A stretch of DNA of 64,000 nucleotides from CBDFHB01 sp965250115. Lineage in GTDB: Bacteria; Acidobacteriota; Vicinamibacteria; Marinacidobacterales; SMYC01. Within the stretch, counting starts at the first letter, position 1. Each line of letters begins with the position of its first letter. The DNA lies in contig CBDFNJ010000002.1 in assembly GCA_965250115.1 (NCBI GenBank), positions 2,976,001-3,040,000 of the forward strand. The letters are read 5' to 3'. The position numbers and the translations under genes are program-made. The notes under the pieces were generated by a model. It was not told where the DNA came from. It did no database searches and saw only the letters and a program-made list of their open reading frames with translations. This document shows positions 54,958 through 63,077 of the stretch, piece after piece.

Positions 54958-55602
54958 GTGGCTCCCGCCGCCATCGTTCTTCTGGCACTTTCGGGGATAG
55001 TCCGATGGGCGGCACCCGGCTCGGCGACAGAGACTCTCGTCGCCAACACCACCGATCCCGAAGTGTGCGGTGATCGACAATCGCTGGAAGACCTCGTCGT
55101 CTCCGAGGACGGCGGCGTCCAATACGCCATCGTCGCCATCCGGAACGCTCCCGCCATGCCCAGCCCTGCGAAAGAGCTCGTGTTCGACAACCTCGGCTGT
55201 CGCTTCAAACCTCACGCGGCGGTGCTCACGGTCGGCAGTACGCTCGTCGTAACCAATAGCGATGCCGTGCTCCATACGACGCATTACTACGGTCCGTCCG
55301 AAGCGAATATCTCGCTGCCCATCGCGGGGATGCGTACCGAAAGGAAGCTCACGAGGCCCGGCCTCTACGTCGTCAAGTGCGACATCCACGGCTGGATGCA
55401 GGCTTTCATTCGACTCGACGAGCATCCCTACCACGGCGTCACGGATGCCTCCGGTCGGTTCCGCATCGAAGGTGTTCCAACCGGACGCTACACCCTCGAA
55501 GTCTGGCACGAACGACTCGGCACTCTCGCACGTGAAGTGGTTATTGACGCGGCCGGCGACAGCGAAATCACGATAGAGTACGGTGAGGAGGTCGACCCAT
55601 GA
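54958..55602 (+). CDS. Exported cupredoxin-like/carboxypeptidase-regulatory-like protein
   Basis: About 214 aa from GTG 54958, directly adjacent to the phasin stop. The N-terminus (IVLLALSGIVRWAAPGSATE) is a signal peptide. VLTVGSTLVVTNSDAVLHTTHYY and KLTRPGLYVVKCDIHGWMQAF form a plastocyanin-like copper site with His, Cys, His and Met positions. The C-terminal 60 residues (GVTDASGRFRIEGVPTGRYTLEVWHE) are a carboxypeptidase-regulatory-like beta sandwich. It probably carries electrons or copper in the periplasm. The next gene overlaps its end (ATGA). Confidence 0.8.
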   Translation: MAPAAIVLLALSGIVRWAAPGSATETLVANTTDPEVCGDRQSLEDLVVSEDGGVQYAIVAIRNAPAMPSPAKELVFDNLGCRFKPHAAVLTVGSTLVVTNSDAVLHTTHYYGPSEANISLPIAGMRTERKLTRPGLYVVKCDIHGWMQAFIRLDEHPYHGVTDASGRFRIEGVPTGRYTLEVWHERLGTLAREVVIDAAGDSEITIEYGEEVDP

Positions 55603-56309
55603 AGCCCCTGCTAGCCGCGATCTTGGTCCTCGCGCCGATGGCCAGCGCTCAAGAGGCTACGCCGCGCCAGCAACCGGGTGCCACGATTACGCTCTACGCA
55701 CCCGAGGATCACGATCTCTACGATGGTCGCTTCGTCCTGTCGGGCCAGCGCATCTACCAGGTCGGTACCCTCGACGATCCTCCGGGCTGGAGTCACATCG
55801 GCAACGACGCTTCGAACCTACGCCAGGTCGGAGGCGAGGTGTCGCTCGACGTGAACGAGCGGACGAACACGGGCGCGTTCACTGCTCGCATGACGCTTCC
55901 CGAGGGCGAGCTCGTCCTTCAGATCGACCGATTCCACGAATTCAGCCCGTGCCAGGATGGGGGGATCGCAGCCTATATCTACGAGCACGGTGATTCGGGC
56001 TGTGGCGATACGAACTGGCCGAAGACCTTCATCTATCTAGCGGGCTGGGGATTCGGCCGCGCGACCCTAGACGGAGAGCTGCTCTACGAAGACTACCAGA
56101 TGCACTTCATGATCACGCAAGGTATGCGTCACCGCGAGACGCTGAAGGTCAATTATCCACTACCCGGCAAGAGGACGCGGGCGGGGGCTGTCGACCCGGG
56201 GGCAATGCAGCTCGACTTCTACATCCGGAGCCCCGAGAACGACGACCGCAACAACCCCACGCGAAAAGTCTTCGATCACTTCTTCGCGATGGAAGTCACC
56301 TGGAAGTAG
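55599..56309 (+). CDS. Secreted hypothetical protein coupled to the cupredoxin
   Basis: 236 aa from ATG 55599, overlapping the cupredoxin stop. MKPLLAAILVLAPMASAQE is a signal peptide with an AxA-type cleavage site. The body is beta-rich with several His/Trp/Gly sections (GWSHIGNDASNLRQVGG, FHEFSPCQDGGIAAYIYEHG, DYQMHFMITQGMRHRETL) and two Cys in SPCQDGG and DSGCGDTNW that could form a disulfide. No family recognised. Overlap with a copper-type protein suggests a periplasmic redox partner. Confidence 0.75.
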   Translation: MKPLLAAILVLAPMASAQEATPRQQPGATITLYAPEDHDLYDGRFVLSGQRIYQVGTLDDPPGWSHIGNDASNLRQVGGEVSLDVNERTNTGAFTARMTLPEGELVLQIDRFHEFSPCQDGGIAAYIYEHGDSGCGDTNWPKTFIYLAGWGFGRATLDGELLYEDYQMHFMITQGMRHRETLKVNYPLPGKRTRAGAVDPGAMQLDFYIRSPENDDRNNPTRKVFDHFFAMEVTWK

Positions 56310-56317
56310 GGGCCGGT

Positions 56318-56481
56318 TAGTGTCTCGTCTCGGAAGTGAGGTTAGCATCGAGAGCGTCGAGGCGCCCGGATCGCAAGGCGCGGCGAGGGCGCAATACCGG
56401 GCGTATTCAACCGAAGCGCAACGCAGCGAGGCGGGATGCATCGGCGCTCGAATGCAACATGACTTCCGGGACGGGACACTA
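56318..56481. repeat. MITE-like element with 20-bp imperfect inverted ends
   Basis: 164 bp. TAGTGTCTCGTCTCGGAAGT at 56318-56337 is repeated inverted at 56462-56481 (ACTTCCGGGACGGGACACTA) with two mismatches. No gene fits inside; the interior is GC-rich with many CG-rich words. Ends of this type mark a non-autonomous element or a dispersed repeat. A similar end sequence occurs at 44983. No target duplication is clear. Confidence 0.6.
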
Positions 56482-56539
56482 GAACCAGAGGCTGAACTCA
56501 AAAGGCTATCAGGCGGGTCCCGCGCGCCTGTAAGATGTT

Positions 56540-58207
56540 GTGGTGCGCAATCAGGCTCTGGTGGCTGGATTCGCTGCCACGCTGCTTTTAGGCTGCGGTC
56601 GCGATCCCGAGCCGCTCGTGCTCGTGATCGGACTCGATGGCGCCAGTCTGGATCTGGTGGACGAGCTCCGAGCCGAGAGCAAGCTCCCGACCTTCGCGAG
56701 GCTCATGCGCTCGGGCGTTTCGGGACCTCTCCAGTCTCTCGCGGCAAAGCGTCTACACGGCCAGAACACACGCAGCGGATTCTGGTCGCCGGTCGTGTGG
56801 AGCTCGATCGCCACTGGCAAGATTCCTGAAAAGCACGGAATCCGCGATTTCGTCCTCCCCATACCGGGGACGTCGTCGGTCTGGATCGGCTCGGAGACGC
56901 TGCCGCCTCGGGCAACGATCCGGCTACCGGAGCTCGCGGGACAGGGCAAGCTCGAGCTCCGCCTCCGGCTGCACTCCTATCCCCCGGAGGGCGAGCAGCT
57001 CGCCACCGTCCTTTTGAACGGTGAGCCTCTCGAGGTAATCCTTGTGGCTACCGAATGGACGGAGCTCTCGCTGTCCGTTTCGCGGGAGCTGCTGCGTCCG
57101 GTCAGGAACAGGCTCGAGATCGTCTTTTCTCGTCAGTCGAGTCCTTTCCAGCGCGGCCTGTCGTCCGATCGAAGGCCTCTCGCGGCGGAGCTCGGTGCGC
57201 TCGAGATTTTCGACGAGCGCGGCGAACGCCTGTTCGGACTCGACCCGGCCGAAGACCGCGAGCGGTTGCTTCACGGTTTCCATGCTCCGCATGCGAGCAT
57301 GACGGAGGTGCAGAGCGTGCACTGGCGCGCGAAACCTTTCTGGAGCCTCCTGTCGGAACGCGGAGTCCCGGTCCACGTCATCGGCTACTGGGGAACCTGG
57401 CCCGCCTACGCAGTGAACGGCCGCCTGGTCTCTTCGAGAGTGGGAATCCGGGACCAGCGCACGGGGAGCGAGCAGCTTACGTGGCCGCCCGAGCTGATCG
57501 AGGGGCTAGAACCGCTGGCTCCCGATGTCGAGGCGCTCGAGCCGTTGTTCGACCAACTGCACGTGTCCGAGTGTGAGCCCCGCCGACTGATCGACGAGCA
57601 GTCGGTGCTCAAGAAGATCCTGGTGCAGGATACGTTCTATTTCCGGATCGCGCGAGAGTTCCTTTCCGATCCCGAGCCCGGCCTGTATTCGGTCTACTTC
57701 CGCTCGATCGACGTCGCCGGACACGCGACGCTGCACTGGCGCGGGGGCGCCCCGCTGCACGAAGGTTGCCCCGAGTCCACCAGGCAAGTCATGGACGCGG
57801 TCTATCAGCAGGTCGACCGTTGGGTGGGAGAGCTGATCGGGCTTCTGCCGAGTGACGCGAGCGTTCTCATCGTCTCCGACCACGGCATGAAGCCGGGCCA
57901 CGCCGCGGGAGAACATACGCCCCTAGGGTTGTGGATCGCGCGGGGGCCGGAGCTGAACGCTGGGCGACGTATCGACGGCGCGACGGTGCTCGATGTCGCG
58001 CCCACGGTCCTGCAGCTGTTCCGAGCTCCGATCCCCGTGGATATGGACGGCAAAGTGGCGGTCCAGCTGTTCGACTCGGACTGGTTGAACGAGCACCCCG
58101 CGCGATATTCGACGGAGGATTCCTCGCTCGCGTTGGGCAGCGCGGCCATGGACGAAGGGACGGAGGAAGCGCTCGAACAACTCCGTACCCTGGGCTACAT
58201 CGAGTAG
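56540..58207 (+). CDS. Type I phosphodiesterase/nucleotide pyrophosphatase-like lipoprotein
   Basis: 555 aa from GTG 56540. LVAGFAATLLLGCGRDPEP is a lipoprotein signal with an LLGC lipobox. LVLVIGLDGASLDLVDEL provides the first metal Asp, SPVVWSSIATGKIPEKHGI the Thr/Ser nucleophile region, YFRSIDVAGHATLHW a His, and VLIVSDHGMKPGHAAGEHTP the DHG metal site. These are the motifs of the alkaline-phosphatase-like superfamily. It likely hydrolyses phosphodiester or pyrophosphate bonds outside the cytoplasm. Confidence 0.87.
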   Translation: MVRNQALVAGFAATLLLGCGRDPEPLVLVIGLDGASLDLVDELRAESKLPTFARLMRSGVSGPLQSLAAKRLHGQNTRSGFWSPVVWSSIATGKIPEKHGIRDFVLPIPGTSSVWIGSETLPPRATIRLPELAGQGKLELRLRLHSYPPEGEQLATVLLNGEPLEVILVATEWTELSLSVSRELLRPVRNRLEIVFSRQSSPFQRGLSSDRRPLAAELGALEIFDERGERLFGLDPAEDRERLLHGFHAPHASMTEVQSVHWRAKPFWSLLSERGVPVHVIGYWGTWPAYAVNGRLVSSRVGIRDQRTGSEQLTWPPELIEGLEPLAPDVEALEPLFDQLHVSECEPRRLIDEQSVLKKILVQDTFYFRIAREFLSDPEPGLYSVYFRSIDVAGHATLHWRGGAPLHEGCPESTRQVMDAVYQQVDRWVGELIGLLPSDASVLIVSDHGMKPGHAAGEHTPLGLWIARGPELNAGRRIDGATVLDVAPTVLQLFRAPIPVDMDGKVAVQLFDSDWLNEHPARYSTEDSSLALGSAAMDEGTEEALEQLRTLGYIE

Positions 58208-58444
58208 TGACATCGTATCGTGAGGTTTCGTGCTGGCGGACTAGCGCTAAACGACTGCGGTTGCGCGACTTGGAATGACGCGATCGACGAGGATGTGGGG
58301 CCTGAGTTTCGGGACGAGCCCTTCGAGAGACCCCGTGGCCGGTTGGACGGAGATGTAGGTACGCGGGCGACGTCCTAGAAGGTACGAGCCGACAGCGTCA
58401 AGAACTTCACAGCCGCGAGGCGCGAGCTGTAATAAGGTTGAAGC

Positions 58445-59377
58445 ATGACACCGTATCTTCTCGGCGCCGCGCTCGCGCTCACCGCCCTGCTCGGGGGCCA
58501 GGGCCCGAAAGGCTTCGAGCAAATCCTGCCGCGAGGGCGCATCGCCGCCATCAGTAACCCGCAGTACGTGGCCGCGGGCGAAGCACGCATCAAACCCAAC
58601 TCCTGGGTGCTCGGCGTGGTCATCGACGGCCAGCCGCGGGCCTATAGCCTAAACCTCCTCAATTCCCACGAGGTCGTGAACGACACCATCGGAGAGACGA
58701 ACTTCGCCGCCGTCTGGTGACCGCTCGCCAACGCGGCTGTCGTGTACAGCCGAGACTACGAGGACGTTACGGTCGAGTTCGAGGCCTCCGGCGGGCTCAT
58801 CAACAGCTCCCTCGTCATGCAGGACCGGCAGACGGATACCTATTGGTCGATGATGAAGGGAAAGGCCATCGCCGGTGAGCTCGAGGGTAACGACCTCGTC
58901 GAGCTTCCCGTGAGCGAGAAGATGCAATGGCGGGACTGGAAGGCAAAGCATCCTGATACGCTCGTGCTCTCCGTTCGGGGCAGAGAGGATACGCGGAGCT
59001 CCTACCGCAGTTACTTCGCCGACCCCAAGGGGTTCCGAGGACAAAAGGCGCAGGACAAGCGAATGTTGACGAAAGAGCCCATCTTCGCGTTCCACCACGG
59101 GGCGGTCGCTTACGCGGTTAGGCAAAAAGACATTGAAGGCGGTGCTGTCTACGAGCTCGAGGACGGCATCTACGCGTTGCTCCTTCGACCGCGAGACGCG
59201 TCGACGTTCGCCTCCACGACGGCCTATCTATCGGAGCACGGCTTCGAGCAGGTCGAAGGAGAATGGGCCGCGATCGATACCGAGGTTCCCCTGTCCGAGA
59301 CCGAGCCGCTCAGAGGTTTCGATACCTTCTGGTACAACTTCAGCCTGAACAATCCTGACACGAAGGTGCTCCGGTAA
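58445..59377 (+). CDS. DUF3179-family exported protein, probable selenoprotein (Sec at codon 92)
   Basis: ATG 58445 starts a signal peptide (PYLLGAALALTALLGGQG). The frame reads to an in-frame TGA at 58718-58720 and continues without break to TAA 59375-59377, for 310 aa if TGA is decoded. Around the TGA: NDTIGETNFAAVW-TGA-PLANAAVVYSRDY. The DUF3179 family has TYCPLCxxAxVFxR here, so the TGA replaces the first Cys and the second is Ala. SSLVMQDRQTDTYWSMMKGKAIAGE further on is the family core, proving both parts are one protein. TGA decoding as selenocysteine fits the position and a downstream hairpin. Role unknown, probably periplasmic redox. Confidence 0.8.
58734..58752 (+). promoter_or_regulatory. 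Candidate bacterial SECIS hairpin for the DUF3179 gene
   Basis: CGGCUGU (58734-58740) pairs with ACAGCCG (58746-58752), a perfect 7-bp stem, around the loop CGUGU. The loop starts 21 nt after the TGA, and G is its second base. Both match the published bacterial SECIS model (apical loop 16-37 nt from TGA, a G among the first two loop bases) as I remember it. Confidence 0.6.
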
Positions 59378-59467
59378 CGCTGCGGCCCATCGGCAATAGC
59401 GTGCGTATTCTCAGTCCGAGCTTCACCTCGCAGAGACTGGCGTTCGACTCGTGGTAGGCTCTCCAGC

Positions 59468-60781
59468 ATGTGGTTTTCCTCACTCGCGCTTCTCCTCGCG
59501 GTCCAGCCGGCTGCGTTCAAGGTCGGAAGGCCCGTCCCAGCTTTGACGCTTCCTTCGATCAACGACGGCAAGCCCATGTCCCTGACCGATTTTCGCGGTC
59601 AGAAGGTCATGCTGCACGTCTGGGCTTCCTGGTGAGCGGGCTGCCGCAAGCACGTGACCGGGTGGCATGAGAAAACCAAAGCGCTGCAGGAGGCAGGCAA
59701 ACTTCAGTTGGTCGGCATCATCGAAGAGCAACACCCCGATCGGACGCGCCTCTTCATGCAATGGAAAGATATGGGCTGGCCGCTTCTCATCGACTCGTTG
59801 AACCTTCTCGACGTGTCGGCCGTGCCCCTGACCTATCTCGTCGATGAAACAGGTGTCGTTCGCTTCGAGCGGCCGAGCGACGAAGACCTCGAAACCTTTT
59901 TGGCCACCGACTACACGAGCGCGGATGGCCATGCCCGGGCGCTGGATCCGGAACGTGACTCTCCGGAGCACGTGCTGCTCTGGGGCGACGACCGCGATGT
60001 GAGCGATGCGATCACGAAACTCGGGCAACGAATCGTGGAGGCACCCGAAGATTCCCGCGCGCACTTCCGCCTGGGTGTTGCTTATCGAAAGCGCTACGAT
60101 TCGGACGAGCGTCGCGCCGTGGATTTTCGGAAAGCCGTCGAGCAGTGGCTACGTGCGCTCGATCTCGACCCGAACCAATACATTTTTCGACGCCGCATCC
60201 AGCAGTACGGGCCCCGGCTCGACAAGCCCTATCCGTTCTACGACTGGATTCCCGAAGCGAGGGCGGCCGTCGAGGAGCGGGGTGAGACGCCCGTCACCCT
60301 GCGCGTGGAGTCGCGTGGCGCCGAGTTCGCGGAGCCGCTGAAATCTTTTGCCGCCAGTGCCGAGACCGGGCAATCACCCGATCCCGACGGGCGCATCTTT
60401 CGTGACGAGAAACCTCTCATCGCCGCCGAGTCCGTGGTCGTTCCCGCGGTCATCGAGCGCGGCGAGAGCGCGCGGATCCATGTCACCCTGAGGCCCGATC
60501 TCTCGCTGAAAGCACACTGGAACAACGAGGTCGACGATCTCGTGTTCTGGGTCTATCCGCCCGCGGGCTTTAGGGTCGATCGCCGCCACCACACGCTCGC
60601 GATTCCTCCCGAGCCCGTAAGCCAGGAGCTTCGCCAGGTCGAGTTCGAGATCGCGAGCCCCGACAATTTCACCGGCATGGCTACGATCTCAGCCTACGCG
60701 CTCTACTACGTGTGCGAAGACGTCGCTGGCACGTGCCTTTTCCGTCGCCAGGACGTGCGCGTAGAGCTCAGCGTGAAATAG
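59468..60781 (+). CDS. TlpA-like thioredoxin fusion, probable selenoprotein (Sec at codon 56)
   Basis: ATG 59468 starts a signal peptide (WFSSLALLLAVQPAA). A redoxin domain follows: LTLPSINDGKPMSLTDFRGQ, KVMLHVWASW, then TGA (59633-59635), then AGCRKHVTGW. The motif W-TGA-AGC is WCxxC with the first Cys replaced, giving Sec-Ala-Gly-Cys (U56, C59). VPLTYLVDETGVVRFERP supplies the cis-Pro. A TPR-like stretch (about residues 180-240) and a C-terminal beta domain ending YYVCEDVAGTCLFRRQDVRV follow, like DsbD-type partner modules. 437 aa. It likely reduces or oxidises a periplasmic partner, perhaps the adjacent DUF3179 protein. Confidence 0.82.
59642..59667 (+). promoter_or_regulatory. Weaker SECIS-like hairpin for the thioredoxin gene
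   Basis: UGCCGC (59642-59647) pairs with GUGGCA (59662-59667), six pairs including one G-U, around a 14-nt loop. The stem begins 7 nt after the TGA. The loop is long and starts AA, so the match to the model is weaker than for the first gene. Confidence 0.35.
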
Positions 60782-60813
60782 TTGTCTCCGGTTTCACTTG
60801 TAGGATTGAGCTG

Positions 60814-61821
60814 CTACTGAATCGGCGTTTTACTCGATTCACCGGGGATCTCTCGGACCAGCGTCGGGACGAGATAACCGGGGAGATTTGCCCGCATCTC
60901 TTTAACGAGCTCGATGCCGACGCCTTCGTCGACTTCAAAGTGCGCGGTGCCTGAGACCGGATCGAGCAAGTGCAGGTAATACGGTAAAACGCCGCATTCA
61001 AACAGGCGCTCGCTCAGCGCGCATAGCGTATCTGAATCATCGTTGACTTGGCGCAGCAGTACCGACTGATTCAGTAGCGCAGTTGCGGATGCTCGCAGTC
61101 GGCTTAGCGCTGCCGCAACTGAACCGTCAATCTCCCGCGCATGGTTAGCGTGAATTACGATGGCAACATTGAACCGGTTCTTTGTGATGAGTTCTACAAG
61201 ACCATCATCGACTCGCTCCGGAATCATGATCGGAAATCGCGTATGGATTCGGACTGTCTCAATTTGAGGTAGTGCGTCGAGCCTAAGCAATAAGTCAGAC
61301 AATCGTCGATTCGAGAGCGACAATGGATCGCCGCCGCTCAGGATGATTTCTTTTGTCTTTTTCGACTGCGCAAGTGTTGCTAGTGCCGGGCGCCAGTCAC
61401 TGCGCGAGGCAGTTTCCTTTGTGTATGGAAACGAACGCCGAAAGCAGTATCTGCAGTGAACGGGGCATGCGCCGGTGGTAATCAGCAACGCCCTGTTCGC
61501 ATACTTTTGAATGAGGCCTCTACGTGAGCGCTCGAGTTCGTCCAGCGGGTCATCACCGAAACCGTCGGTCCGTTCCGATTCGGCGGCGCGCGGCAAGACT
61601 TGCAACAACAGTGGATCTCGCGGGTCACCCATCCTCATTCGCGATAGGTAGCCGCGAGGGACCAACAACGGAAAATTCTGCGTCGAGCTGTCGGGACACA
61701 CTAATGCGCTCGGTGGCAACTCAAGCAATGTGCTGAGCTCGCCAATATCGCGAACAGCTTCGCGCAGGATCTGCTGCCAATCATCCTGCGGCGATTGAGC
61801 GAAGTGTAGTGGATGAGGCAT
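60814..61821 (-). CDS. epmB: EF-P beta-lysylation/lysine 2,3-aminomutase-like radical SAM protein
   Basis: The likely native start is ATG 61821 inside the fusion ORF, giving 335 aa (MPHPLHFAQSPQDDWQQILR). C119xxxC123xxC126 (TGACPVHCRYCFRR) binds the radical SAM 4Fe-4S cluster, EIILSGGDPLSLSNRRL is the SAM-binding block, RIHTRFPIMIPERV follows, and YYLHLLDPVSGTAHFEVDEG carries PLP-region residues. EpmB converts (S)-alpha-lysine to (R)-beta-lysine for elongation factor P. The base composition is visibly lower in GC than its neighbours, and relatives are typical of Gammaproteobacteria, so transfer is likely. No efp or epmA is in the window. Confidence 0.85.
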   Translation of the reverse strand: MPHPLHFAQSPQDDWQQILREAVRDIGELSTLLELPPSALVCPDSSTQNFPLLVPRGYLSRMRMGDPRDPLLLQVLPRAAESERTDGFGDDPLDELERSRRGLIQKYANRALLITTGACPVHCRYCFRRSFPYTKETASRSDWRPALATLAQSKKTKEIILSGGDPLSLSNRRLSDLLLRLDALPQIETVRIHTRFPIMIPERVDDGLVELITKNRFNVAIVIHANHAREIDGSVAAALSRLRASATALLNQSVLLRQVNDDSDTLCALSERLFECGVLPYYLHLLDPVSGTAHFEVDEGVGIELVKEMRANLPGYLVPTLVREIPGESSKTPIQ

Positions 61822-62610
61822 TTGTGTAGCGACGACGCTTCGTTTCCTGGTATCTAGGATCTTTAAGGGAACTCCGACGCCTCGCGCCGGGTCCCGCAAA
61901 GCGACTTCTCCAAGAGAGTAGGCCCCCACGGACACGGCCCAGAACACGGCAGGAATGATCCCGATACAGAACAGGATAATGCCGAACTGCGAAATAAGAG
62001 ACGCCACCATGTAGAACACGATCGCCAGGATGAAGTTGATAATGTTTCGTTTGAGGAACTCGAAGTTCTCCGAGAACTCGAACGCCGCGGAGAACCGCCG
62101 TTCCATAGCCATCCGTACCATGGCCGCGGGGAAATAGAGCAGCAAGGCAATGTAGACGACTGCAAGAACCAACATGAGAAGAACCACCACCAGGCCCAGA
62201 GCGGCCGGCGGATCCCCGCCCTCAGAGAACGCACTAATCGCGATCATGGGTACGATGAAGAGGACCATTACCGGAAAGATGAGGATGACGTAAGCAGCCA
62301 TGACGGTGGCACCCTCCACGAACATATCGCCGAGGTTCTCCCACTCGGGGAGCGGATATTGTTCACCGCGTGCCGAGCGGCGAATGAGCTCCATCATGTA
62401 ACCGGCAAGGAAGAACCCGCCGATGAGGAAAACCGCCAGCAAGTAGAAAAGACTTCCCATCAGCAGCTTGGCGACCCAGTTTGGGTCGTCGAAAGAAAAG
62501 CGCATCGCCCGCTTGAAATCGATACTGCTTCCTGGCTCAACCTGGACAGCCATCCCCTCCCCTCTGCTCGTTTTTAGTGCCGGCGGCTGATAGGGATTCG
62601 ATGGCTCCAT
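60814..62610 (-). CDS. In-frame fusion ORF: DUF4013 membrane protein joined to an EpmB-like radical SAM enzyme
   Basis: ATG 62610, with the strong ribosome site AGGAGGTTTATCG, opens a DUF4013-type protein: MRFSFDDPNWVAKLLMGSLFYLLAVFLIGG, WENLGDMFVEG and six hydrophobic helices over about 240 residues. Shortly after SLGEVALRDPARGVGVP the frame runs, without a stop, into the EpmB region (see 60814-61821). DUF4013 proteins normally end near this point, so the join is probably a recombination junction, not a designed fusion. The joint product would be about 598 aa with a membrane N-terminus and a cytoplasmic radical SAM domain. Confidence 0.75.
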   Translation of the reverse strand: MEPSNPYQPPALKTSRGEGMAVQVEPGSSIDFKRAMRFSFDDPNWVAKLLMGSLFYLLAVFLIGGFFLAGYMMELIRRSARGEQYPLPEWENLGDMFVEGATVMAAYVILIFPVMVLFIVPMIAISAFSEGGDPPAALGLVVVLLMLVLAVVYIALLLYFPAAMVRMAMERRFSAAFEFSENFEFLKRNIINFILAIVFYMVASLISQFGIILFCIGIIPAVFWAVSVGAYSLGEVALRDPARGVGVPLKILDTRKRSVVATQMPHPLHFAQSPQDDWQQILREAVRDIGELSTLLELPPSALVCPDSSTQNFPLLVPRGYLSRMRMGDPRDPLLLQVLPRAAESERTDGFGDDPLDELERSRRGLIQKYANRALLITTGACPVHCRYCFRRSFPYTKETASRSDWRPALATLAQSKKTKEIILSGGDPLSLSNRRLSDLLLRLDALPQIETVRIHTRFPIMIPERVDDGLVELITKNRFNVAIVIHANHAREIDGSVAAALSRLRASATALLNQSVLLRQVNDDSDTLCALSERLFECGVLPYYLHLLDPVSGTAHFEVDEGVGIELVKEMRANLPGYLVPTLVREIPGESSKTPIQ

Positions 62611-63077
62611 CGATAAACCTCCTGTGTTCAGGCGTCGCCGCGAGCACGAGGCAACGAATGGCAGTTCAGGAACGCTCCAGTGGTTTGAGGCGTTGTTCGG
62701 AAAAGTATATACCCTCAGAGAAATTGGGGTCAGTCCTGGACTCTTGAATAGTGCTCGCAAGCTAAACGCTTTAAGGCGACTGGCTTAGAGCCGCCGACAA
62801 AATAACTGTCTAGTTTTGAGAACACTCTTCCTGTTTCAGGTCGTGATCGCGATATCGTCTGGCATCACGAGGGCCTGGCAAGCTCCCTAGAAACGGAACA
62901 TTTGTAGATCTTCAGCAACCAGCGCGTGTTTGACAAACGGTCCTCATTGTAGGAGGATTACGCCTATCAAGGAGCACTTCTCCTATTATGAGACCTACGA
63001 GCTATCAGTCTGAAGGATGTGTCCCGAGGTCCGTGGAAAAAGAACGGCGCCCTCCACTCCGTCATCAGAGTATCAGA
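62611..63077. other. Non-coding stretch of lower GC between epmB fusion and IS256
   Basis: 467 bp with no credible gene. It holds AAATTGGGGTCAGTCCTGG near 62722, a phrase like the ends of REP-associated transposase units, and GTAGGAGGATTACG near 62953. No clear IS256 terminal repeat was seen. It looks like mobile-element debris. Confidence 0.4.

Noticed and set aside
58247..58522. Minus-strand ORF upstream of the DUF3179 gene (LRPHILVDRVIP)
   Set aside because: Part of the translation looks protein-like, but it overlaps the selenoprotein start on the other strand and has no recognisable domain.
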